A stretch of DNA of 6,207 bases from Firmicutes bacterium UBA2296 (GCA_002345475.1 DDWC01000069.1:5683-11889); one strand, 5' to 3'; counted from the first letter of the stretch, positions 1-5,659 are shown. The notes: a model not told the origin generated them from the sequence alone. Numbers and translations: made by a program.

Positions 1-1
1 A

Positions 2-451
2 CGGCGGGTGGACTGGAACCTGCTGCTCTTCTTCGCTGGGCTGTTTGTGGTAATTGGCGGGCTGCAGGCGGCGGGCGTGACAGGATTGGTGCTGGGGCGA
101 TTTGAACGGCTGCTGCAGGGGGGCCCCGGAGCGTTTTTTGGCTTTGGTATTCTTACAGTCATTGGCTCCAACCTGTTTGCCAACGTGCCCTATGTGCTGG
201 TGATCGCGGAGAGCATTATGGCCATGCCGGAACCGGTCACTATGTGGTTCGCCCTGGCTTTTGCCAGCACTATAGCCGGGAACCTCACCATCCTTGGCGC
301 GGTGGCCAACGTAATTGTGGTGGAACGAGCCCGCGGCACCTGCGACATCACTTTTCGGGATTTCTTCCGTTTTGGATTGCCCTCCACAGTGGCCATACTG
401 ACGGTGGGTATGTCCATACTGTGGGTTTATCATCTGCTGGGTCTTATCTAG
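2..451 (+). CDS. SLC13/ArsB-type anion permease, C-terminal part (5' end outside window)
   Basis: Frame 2 is open from the window edge to TAG at 449-451 (149 residues visible). The GTG at position 8 is most likely an internal valine: the stretch VDWNLLLFFAGLFVV is a conserved internal segment of the ion-transporter superfamily (ArsB, NhaD, CitM, YbiR), so the true start lies upstream. Also typical are SNLFANVPYVLV, the substrate/ion-site hairpin of the second repeat, and TIAGNLTILGAVANVIVVERA in its later part. Several hydrophobic segments are visible, and the end near GMSILWVYHLLGLI looks natural. Such permeases sit in the cytoplasmic membrane and move anions (arsenite, dicarboxylates, sulfate) or exchange Na+/H+. 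Substrate cannot be told from this fragment; YbiR-like proteins seem closest from memory. No obvious partner gene follows within 450 bases. Confidence 0.85.
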   Translation, partial: RRVDWNLLLFFAGLFVVIGGLQAAGVTGLVLGRFERLLQGGPGAFFGFGILTVIGSNLFANVPYVLVIAESIMAMPEPVTMWFALAFASTIAGNLTILGAVANVIVVERARGTCDITFRDFFRFGLPSTVAILTVGMSILWVYHLLGLI

Positions 452-703
452 ATTGTTTTCAGCTACCCCTTTGTTGGTTGCAGTTCGAGCTTCTTTAGTC
501 AGATCGTCGCGTTTAGCAGGAATATACCCCAGGTCGTTGAAATGGGAAAAGGTGCGATGGGGTAGAGTTAGAGCAAAACGCAGGAAATGACGCAGGGGCT
601 CTTTTTTTGCGCAATCGCGGTACCAGTCGGGGCGTCTATCCGTGGTGCTAACCCTTGGCCGCAGGAATGTTTGCACAATCCCTGCGTGTCCGGTCAGCAG
701 TCC
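452..703 (-). pseudogene. Possible minus-strand coding relic or unannotated ORF, 84 stop-free codons
   Basis: Reading the minus strand from just after TGA (704-706) gives 84 sense codons down to 452. The product has normal protein composition, with aromatic and charged residues well mixed: segments include GIVQTFLRPRVSTTDRRPDWY, KKEPLRHFLRFALTLPHRTF and FNDLGYIPAKRDDLTKEA. The frame stays open to the left window edge, but below 452 the translation turns H/Q/K/S-rich, as expected for the antisense shadow of the permease gene, so only 452-703 looks meaningful. No ATG occurs in frame; the best start would be GTG at 674-676, without a clear ribosome site. I do not recognise the family; the context would suit a broken mobile-element gene, but that is a guess. 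Chance openness at this length is uncommon but not rare. Confidence 0.3.
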
Positions 704-711
704 TCATATCC

Positions 712-739
712 TAAAGAGGTTTACCTTCTATTCCGATAA
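712..739 (+). promoter_or_regulatory. Sigma-28/SigD (FliA)-like promoter for the c-di-GMP gene
   Basis: TAAAG at 712-716 and TCCGATAA at 732-739 match the flagellar sigma factor consensus (TAAA, 14-16 bases, GCCGATAA) with 16 bases after TAAA and 7 of 8 positions right in the -10 box. The predicted transcript would start near 745-748, giving a leader of about 170 bases before the ATG at 920. Known members of this promoter class drive late flagellar and chemotaxis genes, which suits a c-di-GMP enzyme. The consensus match is seen directly; use in this organism is inferred. Confidence 0.6.
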
Positions 740-758
740 ACTATTAAGGTTAATAGTT
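739..758. promoter_or_regulatory. Perfect 9+9 bp dyad at the predicted transcription start
   Basis: AACTATTAA, two bases, then TTAATAGTT: a perfect inverted repeat with a 2-base centre. It begins inside the -10 box of the sigma-28-like promoter and spans the expected +1, the usual place for a repressor operator. It is A/T-rich, so as an RNA hairpin it would be weak and its loop too tight; a protein-binding site is more likely. The regulator is unknown. Confidence 0.4.
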
Positions 759-759
759 A

Positions 760-840
760 TGCGCATTTTGGTCACAGCCCGCGGGGTGGTGCGCAAGTGA
801 ACTCCACACTGGAGGGCCGCGGCCGGTGGGATACTTGCGC
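760..840 (+). promoter_or_regulatory. Structured 5' leader with competing stems (candidate cis-regulatory RNA)
   Basis: GCGCAAGT at 791-798 pairs perfectly with ACTTGCGC at 833-840. Inside lie CTCCA-CAC-TGGAG (802-814) and the palindrome GGCCGCGGCC (815-824), giving a closed multi-stem element; an alternative inner stem pairs 803-807 with 826-830. A competing stem joins TGCGCA at 760-765 with TGCGCA at 790-795, around the palindrome CCCGCGGG (778-785), and would exclude the 791-798 arm. I could not match the element to the GEMM (c-di-GMP) riboswitches or to any other class I know. A regulatory role is inferred from size, stability and position only. Confidence 0.35.
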
Positions 841-842
841 TG

Positions 843-926
843 ATGCGGGATATGGCTGAGGAGAAGCGCGGTGAGGAACCTGGGGAACATATGCTGTTCT
901 TGAAAGGAACGAAGCATAGATGTTGA
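843..926 (+). CDS. Upstream ORF overlapping the start of the c-di-GMP gene (leader peptide candidate)
   Basis: An open frame runs from ATG 843 (27 codons) or internal ATG 891 (11 codons, with GGGGA at 882-886 as a possible ribosome site) to TGA at 924-926. Its stop lies just inside the next gene, in the overlap ATGTTGA at 920-926, the geometry of translational coupling. The peptide from 891 would be MLFLKGTKHRC. It has no recognised family and could be chance; ribosome sites are modest. The Shine-Dalgarno of the main gene (AAAGGA, 903-908) lies within this ORF and also in a small hairpin, GTTCT 896-900 with GGAAC 906-910, that translation of the ORF would open. Confidence 0.25.
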   Translation: MRDMAEEKRGEEPGEHMLFLKGTKHRC

Positions 927-2911
927 AAAACACTTACGACATGACGTTGGACGACAGGAAGGCCTTCATGAAGGAGAAAAGCCAGTCAGGACTCCCGCAA
1001 CTTCGGGTAGTTCTTCTTGTGATTTCGATCCTATACGGCCTTTTTGCTATTCTGGACATGCTGTTAATTGAAGAGTTCCTTTTTGCATTCCTGCTGATTC
1101 GCTTTGGTATTGTAATTCCAATGGCTCTTGCAGTTCTTGTGTGGACTTATCACAGCAGTTTTCTCAAGATAGCACAACGTCTCATCGTTCTGGTCGTTGT
1201 TGCTGGCGGTGCTGGCATCAGTTTTATGCTTATCGTTCACCCAGACAACTTCAGCTATTATGGCGGCCTTTTTCTGGTCATCTTCACCACTTATTTTCTG
1301 GTAAATTTAGACGCTGCTCACGCCATTTTTAGTGGTAGCCTTATGCTTTTGATTTATATTGCGGGGTACATTGTATATCACGGCTTCTTCAGTGTAGAGG
1401 CTATATTGGTCGTGGCTTTTTACATAGGTGCAAATATCATCGGTGCGTTCGGCAACTACCAGTTAAACTATATTGGGCAATCCAATTTTATGCAGAAAAA
1501 GAGAATCGAGCGGCAAAACGAGCTTTTGGAGGAACGTGTTCGCGAGCAAGATACTGAGCTGATTCAGATAGAAAAGGCAATCGACTCCACTCGTGATGCA
1601 GTCGTTATCTACAATCCCCAAGGAGAGATCACGTATCGTAACATGGCCTATAAAAAAATGGTTCGGTCGACTTCTGAAGAAAACGATGCAGGCCTTGATC
1701 CCTTCGGTGATATCTGCAAAGAGGTCTTAGAAGTGCTGACATGGGAGGGAGAAAGGGAACTGATTGTTCCTAATCAGAAACCGCTGGTGCTATTAGTCCA
1801 TGCTGACGCCGTACAGGACAGAAACGGCCTGGTTGTTGGTGTCGTTATGACCTGTACTGACATCACCGCGCGTAAAGATGATGAGGAAAAAATGCGGTAT
1901 CTAAGCTATCACGATACACTGACCGGGTTATTTGACCGTGCTGGACTTGATGCGGAGCTGACGGGTCTTGATCAAGATGAACATTTGCCGTTAAGCGTGA
2001 TTATGGCGGATCTCAACGGATTAAAGATTATCGATGATACCTATGGTCATGCGGTAGGTGATCGCTTTCTGCAGCAGTTCGCTGATATTTTACGTCAAGT
2101 GTGTCGGGCAACGGATGTAATCGCGCGCTGGGGAGGCGATGAGTTCGTCATTCTTCTGCCGCAAACATCCCAAACTGATGCCGAATGTGTGGTGGACCGC
2201 ATTCTCCTCTCCTGCAGGGCTCCATTTTTTGAGGGCATTCCAATCTCTGTCGCCTTAGGATTGGCATGCAAGGAGTATGAAGAACCAATCTCAATCATTC
2301 TCCAGACGGCAGAAAACCGCATGTATAAGCAAAAGCTGACAGAAAGTCGCAGTCACAAGAGCGCTGTTTTGAATGCCTTGCGCAGCACACTACAGGAAAA
2401 GAGTTGCGAAACAGATACTCACGGAGAAAACATGAAGGAGGCCGCGCAATTTATCGGAGTCAAGCTGGGCTTGTCACATGATGAGATGGTGCGGTTGGAT
2501 CTGCTGATCCAGCTTCATGATATTGGCAAAATCAATATGCCTGCAGAATTGCTTCAGAAAGAGGGCCCATTGACCTTTGAGGAATGGGAGCTGATGCGCC
2601 AACACCCGGAAATAGGTTATCGAATTGCAAGGAATACGGATGATGTGTCCCACGTGGCAGAGGAAATCCTTTCACACCATGAGCGCTGGGATGGCACAGG
2701 ATATCCTAACGGCTTAATGGGAACCGATATTCCATTACTGGCTCGAATTACAGCACTGGCTGATGCGTACGAGATAATGAAAAATGGCAGACCATATAAG
2801 AAACCTATGACGAATGAGGAGATTCGCCTTGAGATTCAACGATGTTCCGGAAAGCAGTTTGATCCGGAGATATCTGCTATTTTCCTTGCATGGCAGCAGC
2901 TGCTTACATAA
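920..2911 (+). CDS. Membrane PAS-GGDEF-HD-GYP protein: diguanylate cyclase / c-di-GMP phosphodiesterase
   Basis: This 663-residue protein probably both makes c-di-GMP from GTP and hydrolyses it, at the inner face of the cytoplasmic membrane. Six hydrophobic helices fill roughly residues 28-180, a MASE-like sensor of no class I can name. A charged coiled coil (about 192-217) leads to a PAS domain (about 218-316) and GGDEF domain (about 326-475): YHDTLTGL at 330-337, DLNGLK at 364-369, canonical GGDEF at 405-409, and the RxxD inhibitory site (RATD, 396-399) exactly five residues before it. The HD-GYP domain (about 495-655) keeps H501, HD 533-534 with GK, H562, HH 586-587, GYP 594-596 and D615; the Arg usual three residues after the first His is Asn504. 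Both catalytic sets look intact. ATG 920 is preceded by AAAGGA at 903-908. Codon use is more A/T-rich than that of its neighbours. A sigma-28-like promoter upstream ties it to motility by inference. Confidence 0.95.
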   Translation: MLKNTYDMTLDDRKAFMKEKSQSGLPQLRVVLLVISILYGLFAILDMLLIEEFLFAFLLIRFGIVIPMALAVLVWTYHSSFLKIAQRLIVLVVVAGGAGISFMLIVHPDNFSYYGGLFLVIFTTYFLVNLDAAHAIFSGSLMLLIYIAGYIVYHGFFSVEAILVVAFYIGANIIGAFGNYQLNYIGQSNFMQKKRIERQNELLEERVREQDTELIQIEKAIDSTRDAVVIYNPQGEITYRNMAYKKMVRSTSEENDAGLDPFGDICKEVLEVLTWEGERELIVPNQKPLVLLVHADAVQDRNGLVVGVVMTCTDITARKDDEEKMRYLSYHDTLTGLFDRAGLDAELTGLDQDEHLPLSVIMADLNGLKIIDDTYGHAVGDRFLQQFADILRQVCRATDVIARWGGDEFVILLPQTSQTDAECVVDRILLSCRAPFFEGIPISVALGLACKEYEEPISIILQTAENRMYKQKLTESRSHKSAVLNALRSTLQEKSCETDTHGENMKEAAQFIGVKLGLSHDEMVRLDLLIQLHDIGKINMPAELLQKEGPLTFEEWELMRQHPEIGYRIARNTDDVSHVAEEILSHHERWDGTGYPNGLMGTDIPLLARITALADAYEIMKNGRPYKKPMTNEEIRLEIQRCSGKQFDPEISAIFLAWQQLLT

Positions 2912-2931
2912 ATTGCTTCACGATTAAAGTT

Positions 2932-3003
2932 GCGCCAAGAATGCTGGCGCCTTGTGTATGTCCCTTGGCGAAGGGGGAAAACGAGGACGGGCACTTTCGC
3001 CCG
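2932..3003 (+). other. Intergenic hairpin cluster after the c-di-GMP gene
   Basis: GCGCCA 2932-2937 pairs with TGGCGC 2945-2950; alternatively CGCCAAG 2933-2939 pairs with CTTGGCG 2964-2970, so the two hairpins exclude each other. A third stem, CGGGC 2988-2992 with GCCCG 2999-3003, can gain two more pairs across a bulged A at 2987. None is followed by a T-run, so none is a standard intrinsic terminator, though they could protect the 3' end of the upstream mRNA or act by another termination route. Confidence 0.35.
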
Positions 3004-3018
3004 CCTAGGCTTAGTTAA

Positions 3019-3052
3019 GGGGGACAAAAGGGACAGATACTCTTGTTTCACT
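3019..3052. repeat. Repeat-like stretch with two GGGACA boxes (possible dispersed-repeat remnant)
   Basis: GGGACA occurs at 3021-3026 and again at 3030-3035, continuing into CAGATACTCTTGTTTCAC. From memory, G-run/ACAGATACT sequences of this kind recur as dispersed repeats near REP-associated tyrosine transposase (Y1_Tnp) genes in many bacteria. Only one copy is visible and no transposase is present here, so this is a resemblance, not an identification. The same stretch may also supply the promoter of the next gene: TTCACT 3047-3052 and GACAAT 3071-3076, 18 bases apart, are both 4/6 matches to sigma-A boxes. Confidence 0.25.
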
Positions 3053-3095
3053 TTTATCTTCACCGGATTAGACAATAAAGGAAAGGAGCCTAATC

Positions 3096-3641
3096 ATGAG
3101 CGATCTGGAACGACTGGAGAGAGCGAGGTACTATATGCGAAGCCTCGCGGACGGCATTGACCCAATCTCAGGGAAGTTGCTGCCTGGGGATACTGTTCTG
3201 AATCAGGTGGCTATGGCACGTTGCTTCTTCTTTGTGGCGGAAACCTTGGACAAACTGATAGCCCGCGGCGGTGTTCCGTCTTCTGTTGCCAAAGGTAAAT
3301 TCGCACTGTCTCAGGAACAGCAATCGGCCATTGAAGTAACAGATGAACCGGTTGGGATCAATGATCTGGCCAAAAGAATCAACGCAGTGGTAGACACAAG
3401 GTTAATGAAGGGCGCTACGGGAGTTGCCCTGAACGCCTGGCTGATGAAAATTGGCTACCTGGAGGAGGTAGAGCTGGAAGGGAAAAAGCAGAAGGCAGCC
3501 ACTGAAAAAGGCAAGGAAGCGGGGATAGACACAAGGCAGATATCCACCCCCGAAGGCAGGCGCTTCTTTAAGAATGTATATAACCGGGAAATGCAGACTT
3601 TCATTATCGCCAGGGCGAACGACGCTTTGAGCGCTGAGTAG
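3096..3641 (+). CDS. Conserved hypothetical protein, possible winged-helix C-terminal half
   Basis: This soluble 181-residue protein has no signal peptide or membrane segment. ATG 3096 has an excellent ribosome site, GGAAAGGAG at 3080-3088, seven bases upstream. I recall similar short Firmicutes proteins, also uncharacterised, that share an N-terminal block with A.GIDPI.G..LP.DTVLNQV...RCFFFV (about 18-47), a DEPVGINDLAKRIN segment (83-96), and a C-terminal YNREMQTFI (162-170). Residues about 87-145 (KRINAVVD..., ALNAWLMKIGYLEEVE, then A.TEKGKEAGI) look like a helix-turn-helix plus wing and resemble the C-terminal domain of phage antirepressors, where a 'no-partner, long-loop, TxxG' pattern is usual; that reading is inference. 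It lies 101 bases before the SWIM gene, same strand, so co-transcription is likely. No enzyme motif is visible. A nucleic-acid-binding role would suit both genes, but function is unknown. Confidence 0.85.
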   Translation: MSDLERLERARYYMRSLADGIDPISGKLLPGDTVLNQVAMARCFFFVAETLDKLIARGGVPSSVAKGKFALSQEQQSAIEVTDEPVGINDLAKRINAVVDTRLMKGATGVALNAWLMKIGYLEEVELEGKKQKAATEKGKEAGIDTRQISTPEGRRFFKNVYNREMQTFIIARANDALSAE

Positions 3642-3644
3642 AGG

Positions 3645-3659
3645 CACTCTCCCGGAGTG
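3645..3659 (+). other. Short hairpin just after the hypothetical gene
   Basis: CACTC 3645-3649 pairs with GAGTG 3655-3659 around a 5-base loop, three bases past the stop codon. No T-run follows (TAAGG), so it is not a convincing terminator and agrees with read-through into the SWIM gene. Confidence 0.25.
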
Positions 3660-3671
3660 TAAGGCGCGGGT

Positions 3672-3704
3672 AAGTCTTTGGGATCTGCTGGGGAGCAGAT
3701 ACTT
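3672..3704 (+). promoter_or_regulatory. Stable hairpin in the leader of the SWIM gene
   Basis: ATCTGCT 3683-3689, loop GGGG, AGCAGAT 3694-3700 is a perfect 7-bp stem; AAGT 3672-3675 can add four pairs with ACTT 3701-3704 across a one-sided loop. It ends 18 bases before the AAAAGGAG ribosome site (3723-3730) and lacks a T-run. It could set the ratio of the two genes by mRNA processing or protection, or control the downstream start; both are inference. Confidence 0.35.
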
Positions 3705-3742
3705 TGCCACCACCGTTAGTGCAAAAGGAGTTGCCATGGACC

Positions 3743-5464
3743 ATGGGTAAGCGACAGATGACCTTACAGAACTTCGCTGCTTTCATAGACGATGTCATAC
3801 TGGAACGCGGCATAGATTACTTCTATGACGACCGTGTTACGTCGATCAGGGAGGAGAGCCCCGGTTTTTTTGTGGCACGGGTAAAAGGGGGCCGAGATTA
3901 TAGAGTAGAGGTGACGCTCGGCGCAGATGGCGCAATAGTATCTTCATACTGCAATTGTCCCTATGAGGGAACGCGCTGCAAGCATCAGGTGGCACTGTAT
4001 TACGCCCTGCAGAAGAAAGGTCGATTGGCAGATCCTAGGGAGCCGGACCTGCTGTCCACACTGCATGACATCCTCACCAAACGTCGTGCGGATGAACTTG
4101 TGGATGTCATCATGAAAAGCGCAGCGGAGAGCACGTTTTACTGTAAGAAGCTAATATACCAGTTTGTCGAGGAGGACCGCGAGCTTGAGGTCAGCCGAGA
4201 GATGCTATGGTCGACAATCGGCCAGTTGCCCCATGCTAGAACGACCACTGAAGAAGCGGAGGCCATCCAGGTCGCTCACATGGTCGCGGAAAAGGCCGCA
4301 AAACACCTGCGTGATGGGAGAGTCTTGCAGGCCATAGACCTCTACCTGGAGATCTTTGCCATCGCGTCTCAGGTTATGCCTGTGGAGAGCGCACATGGTA
4401 GAGATGATGATATAGACTACTACGATGATGACGATTTCTGCGACGAAGATGCAGATTATGATGTGGAAGGGCACTCTATTCTGGAAGATGCAATTGGCGG
4501 GATTGGTGTGGCAATGCAGGCTGCAGAAAGCGTTTTGGATAGGGCGGGGAAAGAAACAGCGTTAGCGCGGGTAATGGGCATGGCCAACACACATTTATCT
4601 GGACCGCACAGCAAGCTGTCTGTGGAACTGCTTCTGACGTGTTGCGAGCTTGCGGGCGATGGAGACTTTCGGTCCATGATAATGGATGCTCTGCATTCTT
4701 TCGTGCAACAGCTGATGTCCGCTGAGATCAGGGATTACGACGCGGTCTATCTCATCAAGACGGCGCAGTACGAGTTGCTTGAAGAGGAAGGCGACCAGGA
4801 CAAGATGACGGACTTTCTGATGGCTAACCTTGGTGACAACTACTTCCTGCGTTTGGCGGTTTTGCGCGCAGCAAGGTTCGGGGATCACCACAGTGTGTTG
4901 AGGCTATCAGGTGTGGGACGAGATCGCGACCCACATGATAGAGATGCACCTTGGCGCCAGTTCCAGCTTAACGCCCACGAAGAACTTGGAAACGTGGATG
5001 CTGCAAGGTCACTGGCCTTTGAGTTGCTTGTAAGGGAAGGTTTTGACTACTATCCCAGACTCAAGGGCTTGTACAGTGCGCAGGAGTGGCCTGAAACACA
5101 GCTGAGAGTGGTCGAACACTATCAGCATCAGCCCTATGTGCCTGACAGTTATCGCCGGTTTCTTGAAGCTGAGAAGTTGCACCACCACATGCTGGACTTG
5201 TGCCGCAAGGACAGCCGGATGCTTCTTCATTGGTACCAAGACCTCTGCGACATCTACCAGGGCGAAATCTGTTGCTTGCTGACGAAGCATGTGTGGGATT
5301 TGGTGAGAAGGGCCAGTACCCGGAATGCCTACCGGGATGTTTGTTCGGTCCTGAGGAAACACCGAGAGGCGTGCGGCGAGGACGCCTCTCGGCGAGTTGT
5401 TGCCGATATTCTGAGCGCCCAGCCCCGTAAGCGCGCCTTACATGAAGAGATTTCACGGCTGTAG
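3743..5464 (+). CDS. SWIM zinc-finger protein
   Basis: This 573-residue soluble protein carries an N-terminal SWIM zinc finger, a small domain that binds DNA or protein partners. The finger is C70-N-C72-(six residues)-C79-K-H81, following the characteristic N-terminal block FIDDVILERGIDYFYDDRVTSI (about 14-35). The rest is mostly helical and lacks helicase (Snf2) or nuclease motifs, unlike many bacterial SWIM proteins. An acidic, Tyr-containing tract fills about 221-242. The C-terminal block from W518 (WDLVRRASTRNAYRDV, then ACGEDASRRVVADIL) matches the ending I recall for full-length Firmicutes relatives, so the gene looks complete. Start choice: ATG 3743 lies 12 bases after AAAAGGAG (3723-3730). 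In-frame TTG 3704 and GTG 3719 would place that ribosome site inside the gene, and the residues they add look non-coding. The function of the family is not known to me. Confidence 0.9.
   Translation: MGKRQMTLQNFAAFIDDVILERGIDYFYDDRVTSIREESPGFFVARVKGGRDYRVEVTLGADGAIVSSYCNCPYEGTRCKHQVALYYALQKKGRLADPREPDLLSTLHDILTKRRADELVDVIMKSAAESTFYCKKLIYQFVEEDRELEVSREMLWSTIGQLPHARTTTEEAEAIQVAHMVAEKAAKHLRDGRVLQAIDLYLEIFAIASQVMPVESAHGRDDDIDYYDDDDFCDEDADYDVEGHSILEDAIGGIGVAMQAAESVLDRAGKETALARVMGMANTHLSGPHSKLSVELLLTCCELAGDGDFRSMIMDALHSFVQQLMSAEIRDYDAVYLIKTAQYELLEEEGDQDKMTDFLMANLGDNYFLRLAVLRAARFGDHHSVLRLSGVGRDRDPHDRDAPWRQFQLNAHEELGNVDAARSLAFELLVREGFDYYPRLKGLYSAQEWPETQLRVVEHYQHQPYVPDSYRRFLEAEKLHHHMLDLCRKDSRMLLHWYQDLCDIYQGEICCLLTKHVWDLVRRASTRNAYRDVCSVLRKHREACGEDASRRVVADILSAQPRKRALHEEISRL
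5362..5392. repeat. Perfect 11-bp inverted repeat inside the SWIM coding sequence
   Basis: CCGAGAGGCGT 5362-5372 and ACGCCTCTCGG 5382-5392 are exact reverse complements around the 9-base loop GCGGCGAGG. The stem is GC-rich and would form a strong mRNA hairpin about 70 bases before the stop codon. It encodes part of a conserved-looking helix (around HREACGEDASRR), so it may be a by-product of codon choice or a functional RNA structure. Confidence 0.6.
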
Positions 5465-5612
5465 CCAGTGCTGTCGGTGCCCAAAAGTGCGGGCATCATA
5501 AAGTGGTGGTTGCCGAGAAGCATGGACAGGACGGTCAGCGAAATGGCGGAAATGGCTGTGGCGCTAACCTGTGGTGGCATGAAGGTGTGTACGAGCCCTA
5601 GGCCTGATACAT
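5465..5612. other. Gap between SWIM and antitoxin genes; only a doubtful short ORF
   Basis: No intrinsic terminator is evident: TGCCC 5478-5482 with GGGCA 5491-5495 forms a weak hairpin without a T-run. The SWIM reading frame stays open for 59 codons after its TAG, to TAA at 5642-5644, and contains ATG 5522 (40 codons, product beginning MDRTVSEMAEMAVALTC). The ribosome site for that ATG is poor (GAGAAG) and I recognise no family. I see nothing else here. Confidence 0.3.
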
Positions 5613-5641
5613 TTGACGTTTGCAAAAGCCCCGTAGATACT
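5613..5641 (+). promoter_or_regulatory. Sigma-A-like promoter before the antitoxin gene
   Basis: TTGACG 5613-5618 (5/6) and GATACT 5636-5641 (4/6) are separated by the ideal 17 bases. The predicted start, near 5648, falls at the first base of the ribosome site (GAGGTGAT, 5648-5655), so the mRNA leader would be only about 12 bases, short but workable. It suggests the last two genes form their own transcription unit. Confidence 0.45.
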
Positions 5642-5659
5642 TAACTTGAGGTGATGTTC

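Noticed and set aside
1..451. Continuation of the minus-strand open frame under the permease gene
   Set aside because: Its H/Q/K/S-rich translation is the expected antisense shadow of hydrophobic codons, and the plus-strand permease motifs are clear.
570..608. AGAGC 570-574 with GCTCT 598-602 followed by seven Ts, as a terminator for the permease gene
   Set aside because: Only five pairs with a 23-base loop and about 120 bases past the stop; the T-run is also explained as Lys codons of the minus-strand reading.
660..686. CGCAGG/CCTGCG hairpin upstream of the sigma-28-like promoter
   Set aside because: Six pairs around a 15-base loop, no consensus context, and it falls within the minus-strand protein-like stretch.
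740..919. c-di-GMP (GEMM) riboswitch or group II intron 5' end (GTGCG at 789-793)
   Set aside because: The conserved GEMM core and the intron's downstream domains are absent; the GTGCG match alone is too short.
4205..5456. Several long minus-strand open frames opposite the SWIM gene
   Set aside because: They are antisense shadows without ribosome sites, with low-complexity or implausible products.
830..5642. GATACT recurring in four intergenic gaps (830, 3037, 3698, 5636) as a shared regulatory motif
   Set aside because: It also occurs several times inside coding sequence, flanks differ, and the pattern was found after the fact.
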